From contig CAJUKE010000002.1 of the NCBI GenBank assembly GCA_910587075.1, positions 62,001 through 126,000 of the forward strand: a stretch of DNA of 64,000 nucleotides, written 5' to 3'. The notes beneath the pieces are model-generated. The model saw nothing but the letters and a program-made list of their open reading frames with translations, had not been told where the DNA came from and did no database searches. Positions 1 through 8,932 of this stretch are shown in pieces. The position numbers and the translations under genes were made by a program. This stretch comes from an uncultured Muribaculaceae bacterium (GTDB lineage Bacteria; Bacteroidota; Bacteroidia; Bacteroidales; Muribaculaceae). The stretch's first letter is position 1; every line of letters begins with the position of its first letter.

Positions 1-505
1 GATGGCGCGCTACGGGGTTCCGGCCTACTACGCGGCCGACCTGGTGAGCGACGTGCTTTCCAACGGGCGCTCGTCGCGCTTCTACCGCGCCCTGCTCGCC
101 CCGGGCAAGCTCTTCTCGGACCTCGACTGCTGCATTTCGGGCTCGGAGGATCCGGGGCTGATGCTCGTTAGCGCCCGCCTGCTCGGCAACGGGCCGGAGG
201 CCGAACGCGAGGCCCGGGAGGCTATCGACGGCGAAATCAACCGCCTGATCGAGGGCGGGGTGGGGGAGAGCGAGCTTCGCCGCTGCCTCAACCGCCTGGA
301 GAGCTCGCGCACGTTTGATATGCTCGGGCTTATGAACAGGGTGCAGGCGCTCGCGCTGGCCGAGTACCACGGCGAGGACCCCGCGACCTCGTTCGAGGAG
401 AACTACCTCCCGGTAAGCGCGGAGGATGTGAGGCACACGGCCGAGGAGATTTTCGACCCCTCCAGGGCCATGACGCTCATTTACCGCCCCTCGAAACCCG
501 CCTGA
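1..505 (+). CDS. M16 family zinc peptidase, C-terminal part (truncated by window edge)
   Basis: Only the last 167 or so codons are present; the frame is already open at the first base, so the start lies outside the window. The visible part matches the C-terminal half of an M16 (insulinase/pitrilysin) peptidase: the stretch AADLVSDVLSNGRSSRFYRA near residue 11 is the usual opening of the M16_C domain, and the rest alternates helices and strands as in that fold. The zinc site (HxxEH), which sits in the N-terminal domain, cannot be seen, so activity cannot be judged. Bacteroidales often carry such proteins in the periplasm. The next gene starts 54 bases downstream on the same strand. Family assignment is firm, substrate unknown. 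Confidence 0.82.
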   Translation, partial: MARYGVPAYYAADLVSDVLSNGRSSRFYRALLAPGKLFSDLDCCISGSEDPGLMLVSARLLGNGPEAEREAREAIDGEINRLIEGGVGESELRRCLNRLESSRTFDMLGLMNRVQALALAEYHGEDPATSFEENYLPVSAEDVRHTAEEIFDPSRAMTLIYRPSKPA

Positions 506-559
506 ACCGCAGCGGGCTTCATCCAACCAAATGATTAACAGCTTCAAAACCATACCGCA

Positions 560-1168
560 ATGACATTTTCACAGAACTGCAACGAGATTTTCGACCGCGC
601 CACGGCCGACTATCATGTGACCGACTCCATCGACGCTCCCGCCCCCGCCCCCTACGGCTCGGAGGGTATCGAGGCCACGCTCTACGGCAAGAACTGGATC
701 GACGTGTGCCAGTGGCATATGGAGGACCTTATCCGCGACCCGCAGATCGAGCCGGTTGAGGCAGTGAAACTCAAACGGATAATCGACAAGTCGAACCAGG
801 ACCGCACCGACCTCGTCGAGGAGATCGACACCTACTTCCGCGAGAAGTACAAGGGGGTGACCCCGGCCGCCGACGCGACTATCAACACCGAGAGCCCCGC
901 GTGGGCCATCGACCGCCTGTCGATTCTCGCCGTGAAGATCTACCATATGCGCCAGGAAGCCGAGCGCGCCGACGCCTCGGTCGAGCACCGCGCCCGCTGC
1001 GCCGCCAAGCTCGACGTGCTGCTCGAACAGCGCCGCGACCTTACCCAGGCCATCGATACGCTGCTCGACGACATAGCCGCCGGACGTAAGTACATGAAGG
1101 TGTACCGCCAGATGAAGATGTACAACGACGCCGACACCAACCCCGTGCTCTACGCCAAGAAGGCCTGA
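560..1168 (+). CDS. DUF4254 family protein
   Basis: A 202-residue soluble, charged, mostly helical protein with no signal peptide or membrane segment. Features typical of the DUF4254 family are the early GKNWIDVCQWHMEDLIRDP block (about residues 43-62), the DRTDLVEEID block near residue 80, and the DRLSILAVKIYHM block near residue 113. The family has no established biochemical role; its members are commonly found beside glycosyltransferases of lipopolysaccharide or lipooligosaccharide assembly. Here it lies 64 bases upstream of a family 9 glycosyltransferase, which fits that pattern. A role in cell-surface glycolipid synthesis is inference from context. Confidence 0.8.
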   Translation: MTFSQNCNEIFDRATADYHVTDSIDAPAPAPYGSEGIEATLYGKNWIDVCQWHMEDLIRDPQIEPVEAVKLKRIIDKSNQDRTDLVEEIDTYFREKYKGVTPAADATINTESPAWAIDRLSILAVKIYHMRQEAERADASVEHRARCAAKLDVLLEQRRDLTQAIDTLLDDIAAGRKYMKVYRQMKMYNDADTNPVLYAKKA

Positions 1169-1232
1169 GAAACTGTTTAAATAGTTTCTGAACGCCGGAC
1201 GATTCCGGGCGGCTGAAACAGCATTGAACCAG

Positions 1233-2306
1233 ATGAAGAAAGAAGCTAACAACCCCCGCGGACTGCGGAGCGTGCTGGCAGCGCGCTTTTCGGCCCTTGG
1301 CGACGTCGCCATGACGGTGCCGGTGCTCTACAGCGCCTGCCGCTGCTATCCCGACGTGCGCTTTACATTCGTCACACGGAAGTCGATGACCTCGATTTTC
1401 GTGAACCCGCCGGCCAATCTGACCGTTGTCGGGGTCAACCTTGAGGACTACGCGGGGCTGGCCGGGCTGCGCCGACTTTTCGGCGAGCTTCGGCGCGAGT
1501 ATGGCTTCGACGCGTTCATCGACCTTCACGATGTGCTGCGCACCAAAATCCTCGGCCTCTTCTGCCGCCTGAAGGGTATCCCCGTGGCGGTGATCAACAA
1601 GGGGCGGAAGGGGAAGCGGGCCCTGACGCGGCGACGCGACAAGGTGCTCCTCCCGCTTATTTCGTCGCGGGCGCGCTACCGCCAGGCGTTCCACCGCGTG
1701 GGGCTCCCGGTCGAGAGCTGTTTCGACGGTCTGTTCGGCAGCGGCAAGGGTGACCCGGCTGATTTCGCCGCCGTTAGCGCTCCGAAGGGGGCGGGGGAAG
1801 CCTGGATAGGTATCGCCCCGTTCGCCAAGCACGAGGGTAAGATTTATCCCCCGGAGCTTATGGAGCAGGTGGTCGCCGAGCTGGCCGGGCGCCCCGGAGT
1901 GAAGCTCTTCCTCTTCGGGGGAGGGGCGAAGGAGGAGGCCGTGCTCTCGGCGTGGGCCGCGAAATACCCCGCCGCGGTGTCGCTCGCGGGTAAGCGGCTG
2001 GGCTTCAAGGTGGAGCTGTCGCTGGTGAGCCATCTCGACGTTATGGTGTCGATGGACTCGGCCAATATGCACCTGGCGTCGCTCGTGACCACCCCGGTTG
2101 TCAGCGTCTGGGGCGCGACGCACCCCTACTGCGGCTTCAAGGGTTGGCGCCAACAGGAGGCCGACATCGTGCAGCTCCCTATGACGTGCCGCCCCTGCTC
2201 GGTGTTCGGCAACAAGCCCTGTTTCCGCGGCGACTACCACTGCCTCAGGGCCATAGCCCCGGCGGTGATCGTGGAGAGGGTCGAGCACCATCTGCCGGGC
2301 AAGTGA
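1233..2306 (+). CDS. Glycosyltransferase family 9 (heptosyltransferase-like)
   Basis: A protein of about 357 residues of the ADP-heptose:LPS heptosyltransferase family (GT9, GT-B fold), predicted to add a sugar to the core of the surface lipooligosaccharide from the cytoplasmic face. The N-terminal segment RFSALGDVAMTVPVL is the usual acceptor-domain opening. The C-terminal half carries the donor-site signature DSANMHLA followed by PVVSVWGATHP, and the cysteine-containing CRPCSVFGNKPC near the end is typical of Bacteroidetes members. I place the start at ATG 1233; a TTG three codons upstream (1224) is possible. It follows the DUF4254 gene closely and probably shares its transcript. The precise sugar donor is not determined. 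Confidence 0.85.
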   Translation: MKKEANNPRGLRSVLAARFSALGDVAMTVPVLYSACRCYPDVRFTFVTRKSMTSIFVNPPANLTVVGVNLEDYAGLAGLRRLFGELRREYGFDAFIDLHDVLRTKILGLFCRLKGIPVAVINKGRKGKRALTRRRDKVLLPLISSRARYRQAFHRVGLPVESCFDGLFGSGKGDPADFAAVSAPKGAGEAWIGIAPFAKHEGKIYPPELMEQVVAELAGRPGVKLFLFGGGAKEEAVLSAWAAKYPAAVSLAGKRLGFKVELSLVSHLDVMVSMDSANMHLASLVTTPVVSVWGATHPYCGFKGWRQQEADIVQLPMTCRPCSVFGNKPCFRGDYHCLRAIAPAVIVERVEHHLPGK

Positions 2307-2404
2307 TCGCGCCGGGCTGTATGCCGTAATTTTTTCGGTGCCGGGCCGACAATAAGCACTATTGTTTTGTTATCTGTTCAGGACAACAGGTTAACTCTTT
2401 ATTT

Positions 2405-4084
2405 ATGAGATTTTCTACATTCATGCTCGCCGCGGCCGCGCTCACAGTGTCGTCCGCGGCCTTGGCCGAGGTGCCCCGAGGCTACTATAATTCGCTGACC
2501 GGCAAGAAGGAAGCGGCGTTGAAGGATGCCATACACACCCTTACCTACAACCATACGCTCATATCGTCGTACAGCGACCTGCCGCAGTATTTCCGCTCGA
2601 CCGACGTTTATCCCCGCGGCAACGACCGCTACGGCGAGTGGTGGGATATGTACGGCAATATTCCCCTGTATACCAATTCGTTCTGGGGGCTCAACCGCGA
2701 GCACTCCTTCCCGAAGAGCTGGTGGGGCGGGAGCACCTCTACCCCGGCTTATACCGACCTCAACCACCTCTACCCCTCGGAGAAGAACGCCAATACGGCC
2801 AAATCGAACTACCCGCTGGGGCTGGTGCAGACCGCGACGTTCGACAACGGCGTGACCAAGGTGGGCTACGCGCAGACGGGTTACGGCTTCAGCGCGCCGC
2901 AGGTGTTCGAGCCGGCCGACGAGTACAAGGGTGACTTCGCGCGCACGTATTTCTATATGGTGTGCTGCTACCAGAACCTTACCTGGAAGTACACCTATAT
3001 GGTGAACAACAACGACTACCCGACGCTCAACTCACGCGCCCAGGAGATGTTGCTGCAATGGAGCCGCGAGGACCCCGTCAGCCAGAAGGAGCTTGACCGC
3101 AACGAGCAGGTGTACCGCTTCCAGGCCAACCGCAATCCGTTTATCGACTATCCCGAGCTGGCTGAATACCTTTGGGGCAACCGCAAGGGGCTCCCGTTCG
3201 ACCCCTACGCGTCGCAGGAACCGGCCACCGATCCCGTGCTGATTACCCCGGTGCAGGGCATGGCGCTCGATTTCGGCGAGGTTGCTATCGGCAACGGCGG
3301 CGAGGCTTCGCTGCAGTTCCGTGGCCAGGATATAAAGCAGAACCTCAGCATCCGCGTGATAGGCGACAACCCCGAAGTGTTCGTGCCCGAGGCCACTTCG
3401 ATACCCTACGGCCGCGTCAATACCGACAATGGTACCTGGCTGAAAATCAGCTATCGCCCGACCTCTATCGGCGAGCACTCGGCAACGCTGCTGGTGTATG
3501 ACTACGCCGACGGCGGCTCGCGCGGCGTGACGCTCCACGGCCGCTGCCTCCAGGTGCCCGAGCTCCACTCGTTCAAGGCGTTGCCCGCGACCGACGTGAC
3601 GGCCACCTCGTACATAGCCCGCTGGGAGGTGCCGACCTACAATGGTGTCGAGGATGTGGTCGACTACTACGTCGTTACCCGCAGCCATATGAACAACGGA
3701 CAGTCGTCGGAAGAGGACCATGTGGCTGAGAACGAATATCTTGAAATCACTGACTGCGAGCCGGGTACGATCGAGAGCTACCGCGTGCGCTCCTGCCGCC
3801 TGGGCTACTATTCCGAGCCTACCGACTGGATTACCGTGAACCTTACGACGGGCCTTTCCGACGTGGCCGCCGACAATCCCCTCGGGACCGCCTTCGAGCC
3901 TGGCGGCGTGCGCTTCGTGTGCGGCGCGCCGCATAAGGATGTCAGCATCTACGACCTCTCGGGCCGCCTGGTGCGCTTCCTCCCCGTGGTCGAGAACAAT
4001 ATGACCGTCCAGCTCCCCTACGGCGCCTACGTCATCAGTTCCCCGACTCAGCGCGTGCCCCTGCGCGTCCTCGTGGCCGACTGA
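2405..4084 (+). CDS. Secreted endonuclease I family nuclease with C-terminal sorting-like domain
   Basis: A 559-residue exported nuclease. Residues 1-21 form a signal peptide ending ALA. Residues about 25-260 are an endonuclease I (EndA/Bsn type) domain: the conserved NREHSFPKSWWG block near residue 97 supplies the His of the metal-dependent active site, and DLNHLYPSEKNANTAKSN near residue 119 is the second family signature. A beta-sandwich segment and a fibronectin-III-like domain (about 395-480) follow. The last 60 residues (SIYDLSGRLV...YGAYVI) resemble a type IX secretion sorting domain. The protein should cut extracellular DNA or RNA non-specifically. Together with the downstream receptor, acid phosphatase and porin this suggests nucleic-acid scavenging, which is inference. 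A different upstream gene ends 98 bases away, so it probably has its own promoter. Confidence 0.85.
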   Translation: MRFSTFMLAAAALTVSSAALAEVPRGYYNSLTGKKEAALKDAIHTLTYNHTLISSYSDLPQYFRSTDVYPRGNDRYGEWWDMYGNIPLYTNSFWGLNREHSFPKSWWGGSTSTPAYTDLNHLYPSEKNANTAKSNYPLGLVQTATFDNGVTKVGYAQTGYGFSAPQVFEPADEYKGDFARTYFYMVCCYQNLTWKYTYMVNNNDYPTLNSRAQEMLLQWSREDPVSQKELDRNEQVYRFQANRNPFIDYPELAEYLWGNRKGLPFDPYASQEPATDPVLITPVQGMALDFGEVAIGNGGEASLQFRGQDIKQNLSIRVIGDNPEVFVPEATSIPYGRVNTDNGTWLKISYRPTSIGEHSATLLVYDYADGGSRGVTLHGRCLQVPELHSFKALPATDVTATSYIARWEVPTYNGVEDVVDYYVVTRSHMNNGQSSEEDHVAENEYLEITDCEPGTIESYRVRSCRLGYYSEPTDWITVNLTTGLSDVAADNPLGTAFEPGGVRFVCGAPHKDVSIYDLSGRLVRFLPVVENNMTVQLPYGAYVISSPTQRVPLRVLVAD

Positions 4085-4243
4085 CGCGGGAAAATATGTT
4101 TTACAACATAGTTTTTCGGCATATTTTGTGAACCATTCGGATGGCCGGGCCGTTTTATTGATGAAGGATGTGGCAAAGGCACATGCCGCCACAGAGAAAC
4201 TGTTTCAGTTTCCGAGAATCGTTTCATCAAAAAACTAAAAACT

Positions 4244-4327
4244 ATGAAACATCTGTTTTCCAAGCTGGCCCACTGGTATTTCGACCACGCCGCCGAAGCT
4301 TACAACGCGAGTCCCTGGTGCGACTGA
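4244..4327 (+). CDS. Possible 27-residue microprotein
   Basis: A short ORF, ATG to TGA, encoding MKHLFSKLAHWYFDHAAEAY and seven more residues (NASPWCD). The ATG is preceded by an A-rich stretch (AAAAAACTAAAAACT), the usual Bacteroidetes translation-start context. Codon choice (CTG, GCC, CAC, TTC, GAC) matches the GC-rich host genes, unlike random sequence. A strong rho-independent terminator follows 50 bases after the stop, so a discrete short transcript is plausible. The peptide would be amphipathic and aromatic-rich, with one C-terminal cysteine. I do not recognise a family. It could instead be an untranslated small RNA or the leader of the TonB receptor gene 417 bases downstream. Confidence 0.5.
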   Translation: MKHLFSKLAHWYFDHAAEAYNASPWCD

Positions 4328-4377
4328 CCGCCCCCGACTCACCGCGAAACTTACAACTAAAGTAACTAACCCCCTAC

Positions 4378-4410
4378 GGGCCGCGACGCACTCCGCCGCG
4401 GCCCTTTTTT
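4378..4410 (+). terminator. Rho-independent terminator
   Basis: Perfect 8-bp stem GGGCCGCG / CGCGGCCC (4378-4385 and 4397-4404) with an 11-base loop, followed by six T. It closes the short transcript carrying the 27-codon ORF and separates it from the receptor operon. Confidence 0.8.
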
Positions 4411-4543
4411 CGCGCGGTTCGCCCGGGAGGATCGTGGCGGGGCGGCTGAGCGCGCGGTCGCGGGCAGAGTTGGGGGCGGGTTTTGGGTGTTGGGCGGGGC
4501 GTAATTTAACGGGGGGTATGGGGCGCGATTAAAGTTTTTTTGC

Positions 4544-4551
4544 TAAATTTG
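4544..4551 (+). promoter_or_regulatory. Predicted -7 promoter element of the receptor operon
   Basis: TAAATTTG matches the Bacteroidetes -7 consensus TAnnTTTG. The spacer before it is T-rich and no clear -33 TTTG is seen at the ideal distance. Transcription from here would start near 4558 and give a leader of about 187 bases before the receptor ATG. Confidence 0.5.
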
Positions 4552-4557
4552 GAGGCT

Positions 4558-4744
4558 ATTTAGTAGCGTTTAACAGATGAATTGGCCAAAAGTCTGAGCG
4601 TCAGGCTTAAAGCCGTTGCTGTGCGGATGCGTGTCGGCGCCTGTTCCCCAGGGAAAAGACGCGGCTTTCTGCGCCCTGAAGCCAAAGGAGGCCCGGAGGG
4701 GCTCCCGGTGAAGAGAAAATTTATTTAACCAACTTCTATATTAT
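4558..4744 (+). promoter_or_regulatory. Long, structured 5' leader of the TonB receptor gene
   Basis: The leader from the predicted start site to the ATG is unusually long for this genome and rich in short inverted repeats: GGCTT-A-AAGCC (4603-4613), CCTG/CAGG around 4640-4652, GGCTT/AAGCC around 4663-4683, and GGAG-GGG-CTCC near 4697. An AAGGAGG lies at 4685. It does not show the conserved boxes of cobalamin, TPP or SAM riboswitches that I can check by eye. The upstream bases 4411-4543 are GC-rich and contain nothing I can assign. A cis-regulatory RNA is possible, not proven. Confidence 0.35.
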
Positions 4745-7528
4745 ATGAGAGTTAAACTGTTTCTAACCCTGCTTGCCTCGGCGTCGGTTCCGATGCTGGC
4801 CCAGCAGGCAGCCACCGTGACGGGTGTCATTACCGACGCCGATACCGGTGCCCCGATTCCCGGAGCAGTAGTCTCCATACCCTCGCAGGGTATCTCAGTT
4901 ACAACCGGCCCTGCCGGCGATTACCGCATCAGCAACTCGCGTCCCGGCGAGGTGGTGCTGTCGGTAACGGCTCCGGGCTATCTCGACGGGGCTGTGCAGA
5001 CACTCGTCTACGACGGGTCGAACCAGGGTGTCGACTGCGTGATGATTCTTGACGACAACACCTCGGCTTACCTCTCGGAGGGTGCCAACGACCTCTTCTT
5101 CGACGAGTCGTTCATCGACGACGACACCGAGGGGAGCGGCCAGAGCATCTCGGCCCTCACCGGCTCGTCGGACGACATTTACTACAAGTTCACCCGCTTC
5201 GGCTACAAGCCTCTCTATTCCAACTACCGCGGCCTCAACAGCTCGGCTTCCGAGACCTACATCAACGGTATGCCGATGAACGACCTCATCCGCGGCGGCT
5301 TCTCCTTCTCGCAGCTCGGCGGCATGACCTCGCGCGCTTTCCGCAACAACACGACCACCACCGGCCTGGGCGCCGCTTCCTACGGCTTCTCCGGCCTGGG
5401 CGGCTCGCAGAATATCAACACCATCACCGAGAACTACTCGCCCGGCTTCAACGCCGTGGTGAGCTACACCAACGCCAACTACTACGCCCGCGCCATGGCC
5501 ACTTACTCGACGGGCCTTAACGCCAACGGCCTGGCGCTGACGGTGAGCGCCATCGGCCGCTACAGCGACGAGGGCATCGTCGACGGCACCTACTACAACT
5601 CGGGCGGCTACTTCATCTCGCTGGAGAAGGTGTTCAACCCCCACCACTCGATCACGCTGACCACCTGGGGCGCCCCCACCGAGCAGGCCAACTCCCGCGC
5701 CGCCGTGCAGGAGGTGTTCGACCTCACGGGCGACAACCTCTACAACCCCTCCTGGGGCTGGCAGAGCGGCAAGAAGCGCTCCGACAATATCCGCAAGCGT
5801 TTCGACCCGACCGTGATGCTCAACTGGCTCTACAAGGATGAGAAGACAACGCTCAACACGGGCGTGGCCGTGCGCTGGCTCAACTTCGCCCGCACCCGCG
5901 TGACCTACAACCAGGGTAACGACCCCAAGCCTGACTACTACAAGAACCTCCCCTCCTACTGGCTCACCAACGCCGAGACTCCCGGTATGGCCGACTACTA
6001 CACCGAGCTGTGGCGCGACAATATCGGCGGCGTGCGTCAGATCAACTGGGACGAGTTCTACGAGGTCAACGCCGTGAACAACGCCCTCAACCAGGGCAAG
6101 CCCGAGGAGGACCGCGTAGGTTCGACCTACATGCAGCAGTGGGAGCACAGCAACCAGTTCAACTTCATCGCGAACTCGGTGCTCAACCGCCGCCTCACCG
6201 ACCATATGACCCTCCAGGCCGGCGTGACCTTCAACTTCACCAAGTACCACGACTACATGACCGTGAAGGACCTTCTCGGCGGTGAGTACTGGCTCGACAT
6301 CAACACCTTCGCCGACCGCGACATCAACAACCCGCTGGCCAGCGTGAACATCATGCAGAACGACCTCGACAACCCCAACCGCCGCGTGGGCGTGGGCGAC
6401 GTCTTCGGCCACGACTACGACATCACGGCCCTCAAGGCGCAGGCTTTCGTGCAGAACCAGATCAACACCACCCACTGGGATGTGAACTACGGCGTGCAGG
6501 TAAGCTACGAGCAGTTCTTCCGCTTCGGCCATATGCGCAACGGCCGCGCCCCCGAGAACTCGAAGGGTAAGAGCGACACCCAGCGCTTCGACGACGCCGC
6601 AGTGAAGGTGGGCGCGACCTACAAGCTCAACGGCCGCAACTACTTCACCCTCCGCGCCCAGTACGGCACCGAGGCTCCCCTGATCAATGACGTGTACATC
6701 TCGCCCCGCATCAGCGACGACGTTGTGAGCGGCCTTACCTCGGCCCGCACCTTCGCCGCCGACTTCGCCTACAACTGGAACTACCGCCGCTTCCGCGGTT
6801 CGGTCGGCGTCTTCCTGGTGAACACCACCGACGCCATGGAGCGCCGCGGTTTCTACGACGAGACCTTGAACTCTTATGTGAACTACGCCGTTACAGGTGT
6901 ACACCGCCAGAACAAGGGTGTCGAACTCGGTATGTCCTACAAGATCCTCCCCTCGCTTACCGCGACCTTCGCCGGCACCTACGCCCGCTACCAGTACAAG
7001 AACAACCCCCAGGGTACCCGCATGAGCGAGAACGGCCTCTTCGACCCCACCACCAAGACCGTCTACCTCAAGAACTACTACAGCGTGTCGACCCCCCAGA
7101 CCGCCTTCAACATCGGTCTTGACTGGGCCGCTCCCAAGAGCTGGTACCTCAACGTGAACGCTTCCTGGCTGGCCGACTACTACGTTTCGCTGGCTTACCC
7201 CTACCACGAGACTTTCGACGAAATCTGGGAATCGGCCGGCTCCATGGCCGAGGCCGAGAAGATTCAGAAGGATTTCGCCCGTCAGCCCAAGCTGGCCAAC
7301 AACTGGGTGCTCAACGCTTCGATCGGCAAGAGCTTCCGTTTCGCCTACAAGTATTACCTCAACTTCAACCTGAGCGTTTCGAACATCCTCAACAACCGCA
7401 ACCTGATCACCAACGCCTACCAGCAGCTGCGTGTCGACACGAAGAACTACAACGCCAACGCCTACCCTTACCGCCTCCAGTACGCGCAGGGCACGAACGT
7501 TTACTTCAACGTAGGTTTCCGGTTCTAA
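4745..7528 (+). CDS. TonB-dependent receptor with N-terminal carboxypeptidase-regulatory-like domain
   Basis: A 927-residue outer-membrane receptor. A signal peptide covers residues 1-20 (cleavage after MLAQ). An Ig-like carboxypeptidase-regulatory domain spans about 22-100 (VTGVITDADTGAPIPGAVVS). A plug domain follows (about 140-250, including YRGLNSSASETYINGMP), and then a beta-barrel rich in aromatic-aromatic and asparagine pairs, ending in the barrel-closing VYFNVGFRF. There is no SusD partner; instead two DUF5689 lipoproteins follow directly (21 and 21 bases apart), forming one operon. In other Bacteroidetes such receptor plus DUF5689 pairs occur next to secreted nucleases, which fits the endonuclease gene upstream. 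The ligand is unknown; nucleic-acid fragments or nucleotides are my inference. Confidence 0.85.
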   Translation: MRVKLFLTLLASASVPMLAQQAATVTGVITDADTGAPIPGAVVSIPSQGISVTTGPAGDYRISNSRPGEVVLSVTAPGYLDGAVQTLVYDGSNQGVDCVMILDDNTSAYLSEGANDLFFDESFIDDDTEGSGQSISALTGSSDDIYYKFTRFGYKPLYSNYRGLNSSASETYINGMPMNDLIRGGFSFSQLGGMTSRAFRNNTTTTGLGAASYGFSGLGGSQNINTITENYSPGFNAVVSYTNANYYARAMATYSTGLNANGLALTVSAIGRYSDEGIVDGTYYNSGGYFISLEKVFNPHHSITLTTWGAPTEQANSRAAVQEVFDLTGDNLYNPSWGWQSGKKRSDNIRKRFDPTVMLNWLYKDEKTTLNTGVAVRWLNFARTRVTYNQGNDPKPDYYKNLPSYWLTNAETPGMADYYTELWRDNIGGVRQINWDEFYEVNAVNNALNQGKPEEDRVGSTYMQQWEHSNQFNFIANSVLNRRLTDHMTLQAGVTFNFTKYHDYMTVKDLLGGEYWLDINTFADRDINNPLASVNIMQNDLDNPNRRVGVGDVFGHDYDITALKAQAFVQNQINTTHWDVNYGVQVSYEQFFRFGHMRNGRAPENSKGKSDTQRFDDAAVKVGATYKLNGRNYFTLRAQYGTEAPLINDVYISPRISDDVVSGLTSARTFAADFAYNWNYRRFRGSVGVFLVNTTDAMERRGFYDETLNSYVNYAVTGVHRQNKGVELGMSYKILPSLTATFAGTYARYQYKNNPQGTRMSENGLFDPTTKTVYLKNYYSVSTPQTAFNIGLDWAAPKSWYLNVNASWLADYYVSLAYPYHETFDEIWESAGSMAEAEKIQKDFARQPKLANNWVLNASIGKSFRFAYKYYLNFNLSVSNILNNRNLITNAYQQLRVDTKNYNANAYPYRLQYAQGTNVYFNVGFRF

Positions 7529-7549
7529 ACTCCTAAACGAATCAACACA

Positions 7550-8911
7550 ATGAACAAGAATATATTCAGCCTCGCGGCCATCGCCGCGTCACTGGGCATT
7601 GCTGCCGGGTTCGCGTCGTGCGACGACGAGCAGGCTCTCCCGCCGGTCTACGACCCGACCGATGTTTACGAGCGGATCGAGCCCAATATCTCGATTCTGG
7701 AACTCAAGGAGGCCTTTTTCACCGGCGCCGGCGATGACTACGCCACCGAGGTCGGCACCAACGAGGATGGCCAGGACTACATAATCCGCGGCCGCATCGT
7801 GTCGAACACCGCCTCCGGCAATGTGTTCAAGTACGTCATGGTCGAGGACGGAACCGCCTGTATGGCGTTCTCCATCGACAACAGCAAGCTCGACGAGACC
7901 GTCATAGGCCAGTACGGCGCCGAAATCGCCGTGAATATGACCGGCCTCTACCTGGGCACCTACCGCAACAACCTCATCTGCGGCACCAAGACCGACCAGT
8001 ACCAGAACCCCTCGCGCCTTACCTCAGCGCAGTGGGAGGCCGTCGCCACCCCGCAGTCGGCTCCTGACCCCCGCAAGGTTGTGCCTTTCGAGCTGACCGC
8101 CGCCGAGGTGATGTCGTTCAAGGGTAACGACACCGAGCTCCTCACCTGGCAGAACCGCCTGGTGACCATCAAGGACCTCCACTTCGAGACCCCGGGCGAA
8201 CCCTTCGCCGAGAGCGGCGCTAACACCACCCGTTACCTCGTTGCCGAAACCGGCCAGCGCTTCCAGCTCCGCAACTCGGGCTACTCCGACTGGTGGTTCA
8301 ACCTCATGCCCGAAGGTACCGGCGACGTGACCGCCATCCTCGGCTACTACAACACCGACTGGCAGCTCCAGCTCAACGACCCCGCCGACCTGGTAGGCTT
8401 CACCCCCGCGACACCTCCCGTGGAGGCCGCCGGTGAGACCATCTTCTCCGAGTCGTTCGCCTCGTCGCTCGGCAACTTCACCATCGAGAACATCGCGATG
8501 CCCGCCGGGCTGACCTACATCTGGTCGTGCGATACCCGCTACACCTGCGCCAAGGCCCAGGGCTTCGCTTCGGGCCAGGCCTACGACACCGACTCGCGCC
8601 TGGTATCCCCCGAAATCGACCTTGCCGGCACCAAGAACGTCACCGTGAACTTCGAGCACGCCGGCAACTACTTCGCCGACACCGCGACCGCCAAGGAGGA
8701 GGCCACTTTCGAGGTTTCGGAGGATGGCACCAACTGGACCAAGGTTGAGATTCCCAACTATTTCTCCAGCTTCACTTTCGTGAAGTCGGGCACCATCGAC
8801 CTCAAAGCCTACGCCGGCAAGAAGATCCGCATCGCTTTCCGCTATAAGAGCACCGCCGCCAAGGCCGGTACCTGGGAAGTGAAGAACGTGAATGTCGCCG
8901 TGGACCGTTAA
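7550..8911 (+). CDS. DUF5689-domain surface lipoprotein
   Basis: A 453-residue lipoprotein. The signal peptide ends in a lipobox FASC with the acylated Cys near residue 24, followed by DDE, which in Bacteroidetes is compatible with surface export. The DUF5689 domain occupies about residues 45-285 (starting SILELKEAFF) and has an OB-fold-like strand pattern. The last 150 residues form a jelly-roll-like domain (ESFASSLGNFTIEN ... GTWEVKNVNVAVDR), common as an adhesion or ligand-binding module. It sits directly behind the TonB receptor and is probably its surface partner. The paralogous next gene shares both ends of this architecture. Function beyond binding is unknown. Confidence 0.82.
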   Translation: MNKNIFSLAAIAASLGIAAGFASCDDEQALPPVYDPTDVYERIEPNISILELKEAFFTGAGDDYATEVGTNEDGQDYIIRGRIVSNTASGNVFKYVMVEDGTACMAFSIDNSKLDETVIGQYGAEIAVNMTGLYLGTYRNNLICGTKTDQYQNPSRLTSAQWEAVATPQSAPDPRKVVPFELTAAEVMSFKGNDTELLTWQNRLVTIKDLHFETPGEPFAESGANTTRYLVAETGQRFQLRNSGYSDWWFNLMPEGTGDVTAILGYYNTDWQLQLNDPADLVGFTPATPPVEAAGETIFSESFASSLGNFTIENIAMPAGLTYIWSCDTRYTCAKAQGFASGQAYDTDSRLVSPEIDLAGTKNVTVNFEHAGNYFADTATAKEEATFEVSEDGTNWTKVEIPNYFSSFTFVKSGTIDLKAYAGKKIRIAFRYKSTAAKAGTWEVKNVNVAVDR

Positions 8912-8932
8912 CCACCCGAAATTATTTGAAAT

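Noticed and set aside
4168..4365. 65-codon plus-strand frame overlapping the microprotein region
   Set aside because: Arg-rich, poor codon pattern; the overlapping 27-codon frame at 4244 has host-like codons and a better start context.
4558..4744. Cobalamin or TPP riboswitch before the TonB receptor
   Set aside because: A GTCTGAGCG segment recalls TPP at first sight, but neither the TPP CTGAGA/ACCTGA boxes nor the cobalamin box can be found in order.
4895..7207. 770-codon open frame on the minus strand
   Set aside because: It is antisense to the TonB receptor gene, has low-complexity Val/Gly/His-rich translation and no recognisable domain; GC-rich codon use of the real gene keeps this frame open.
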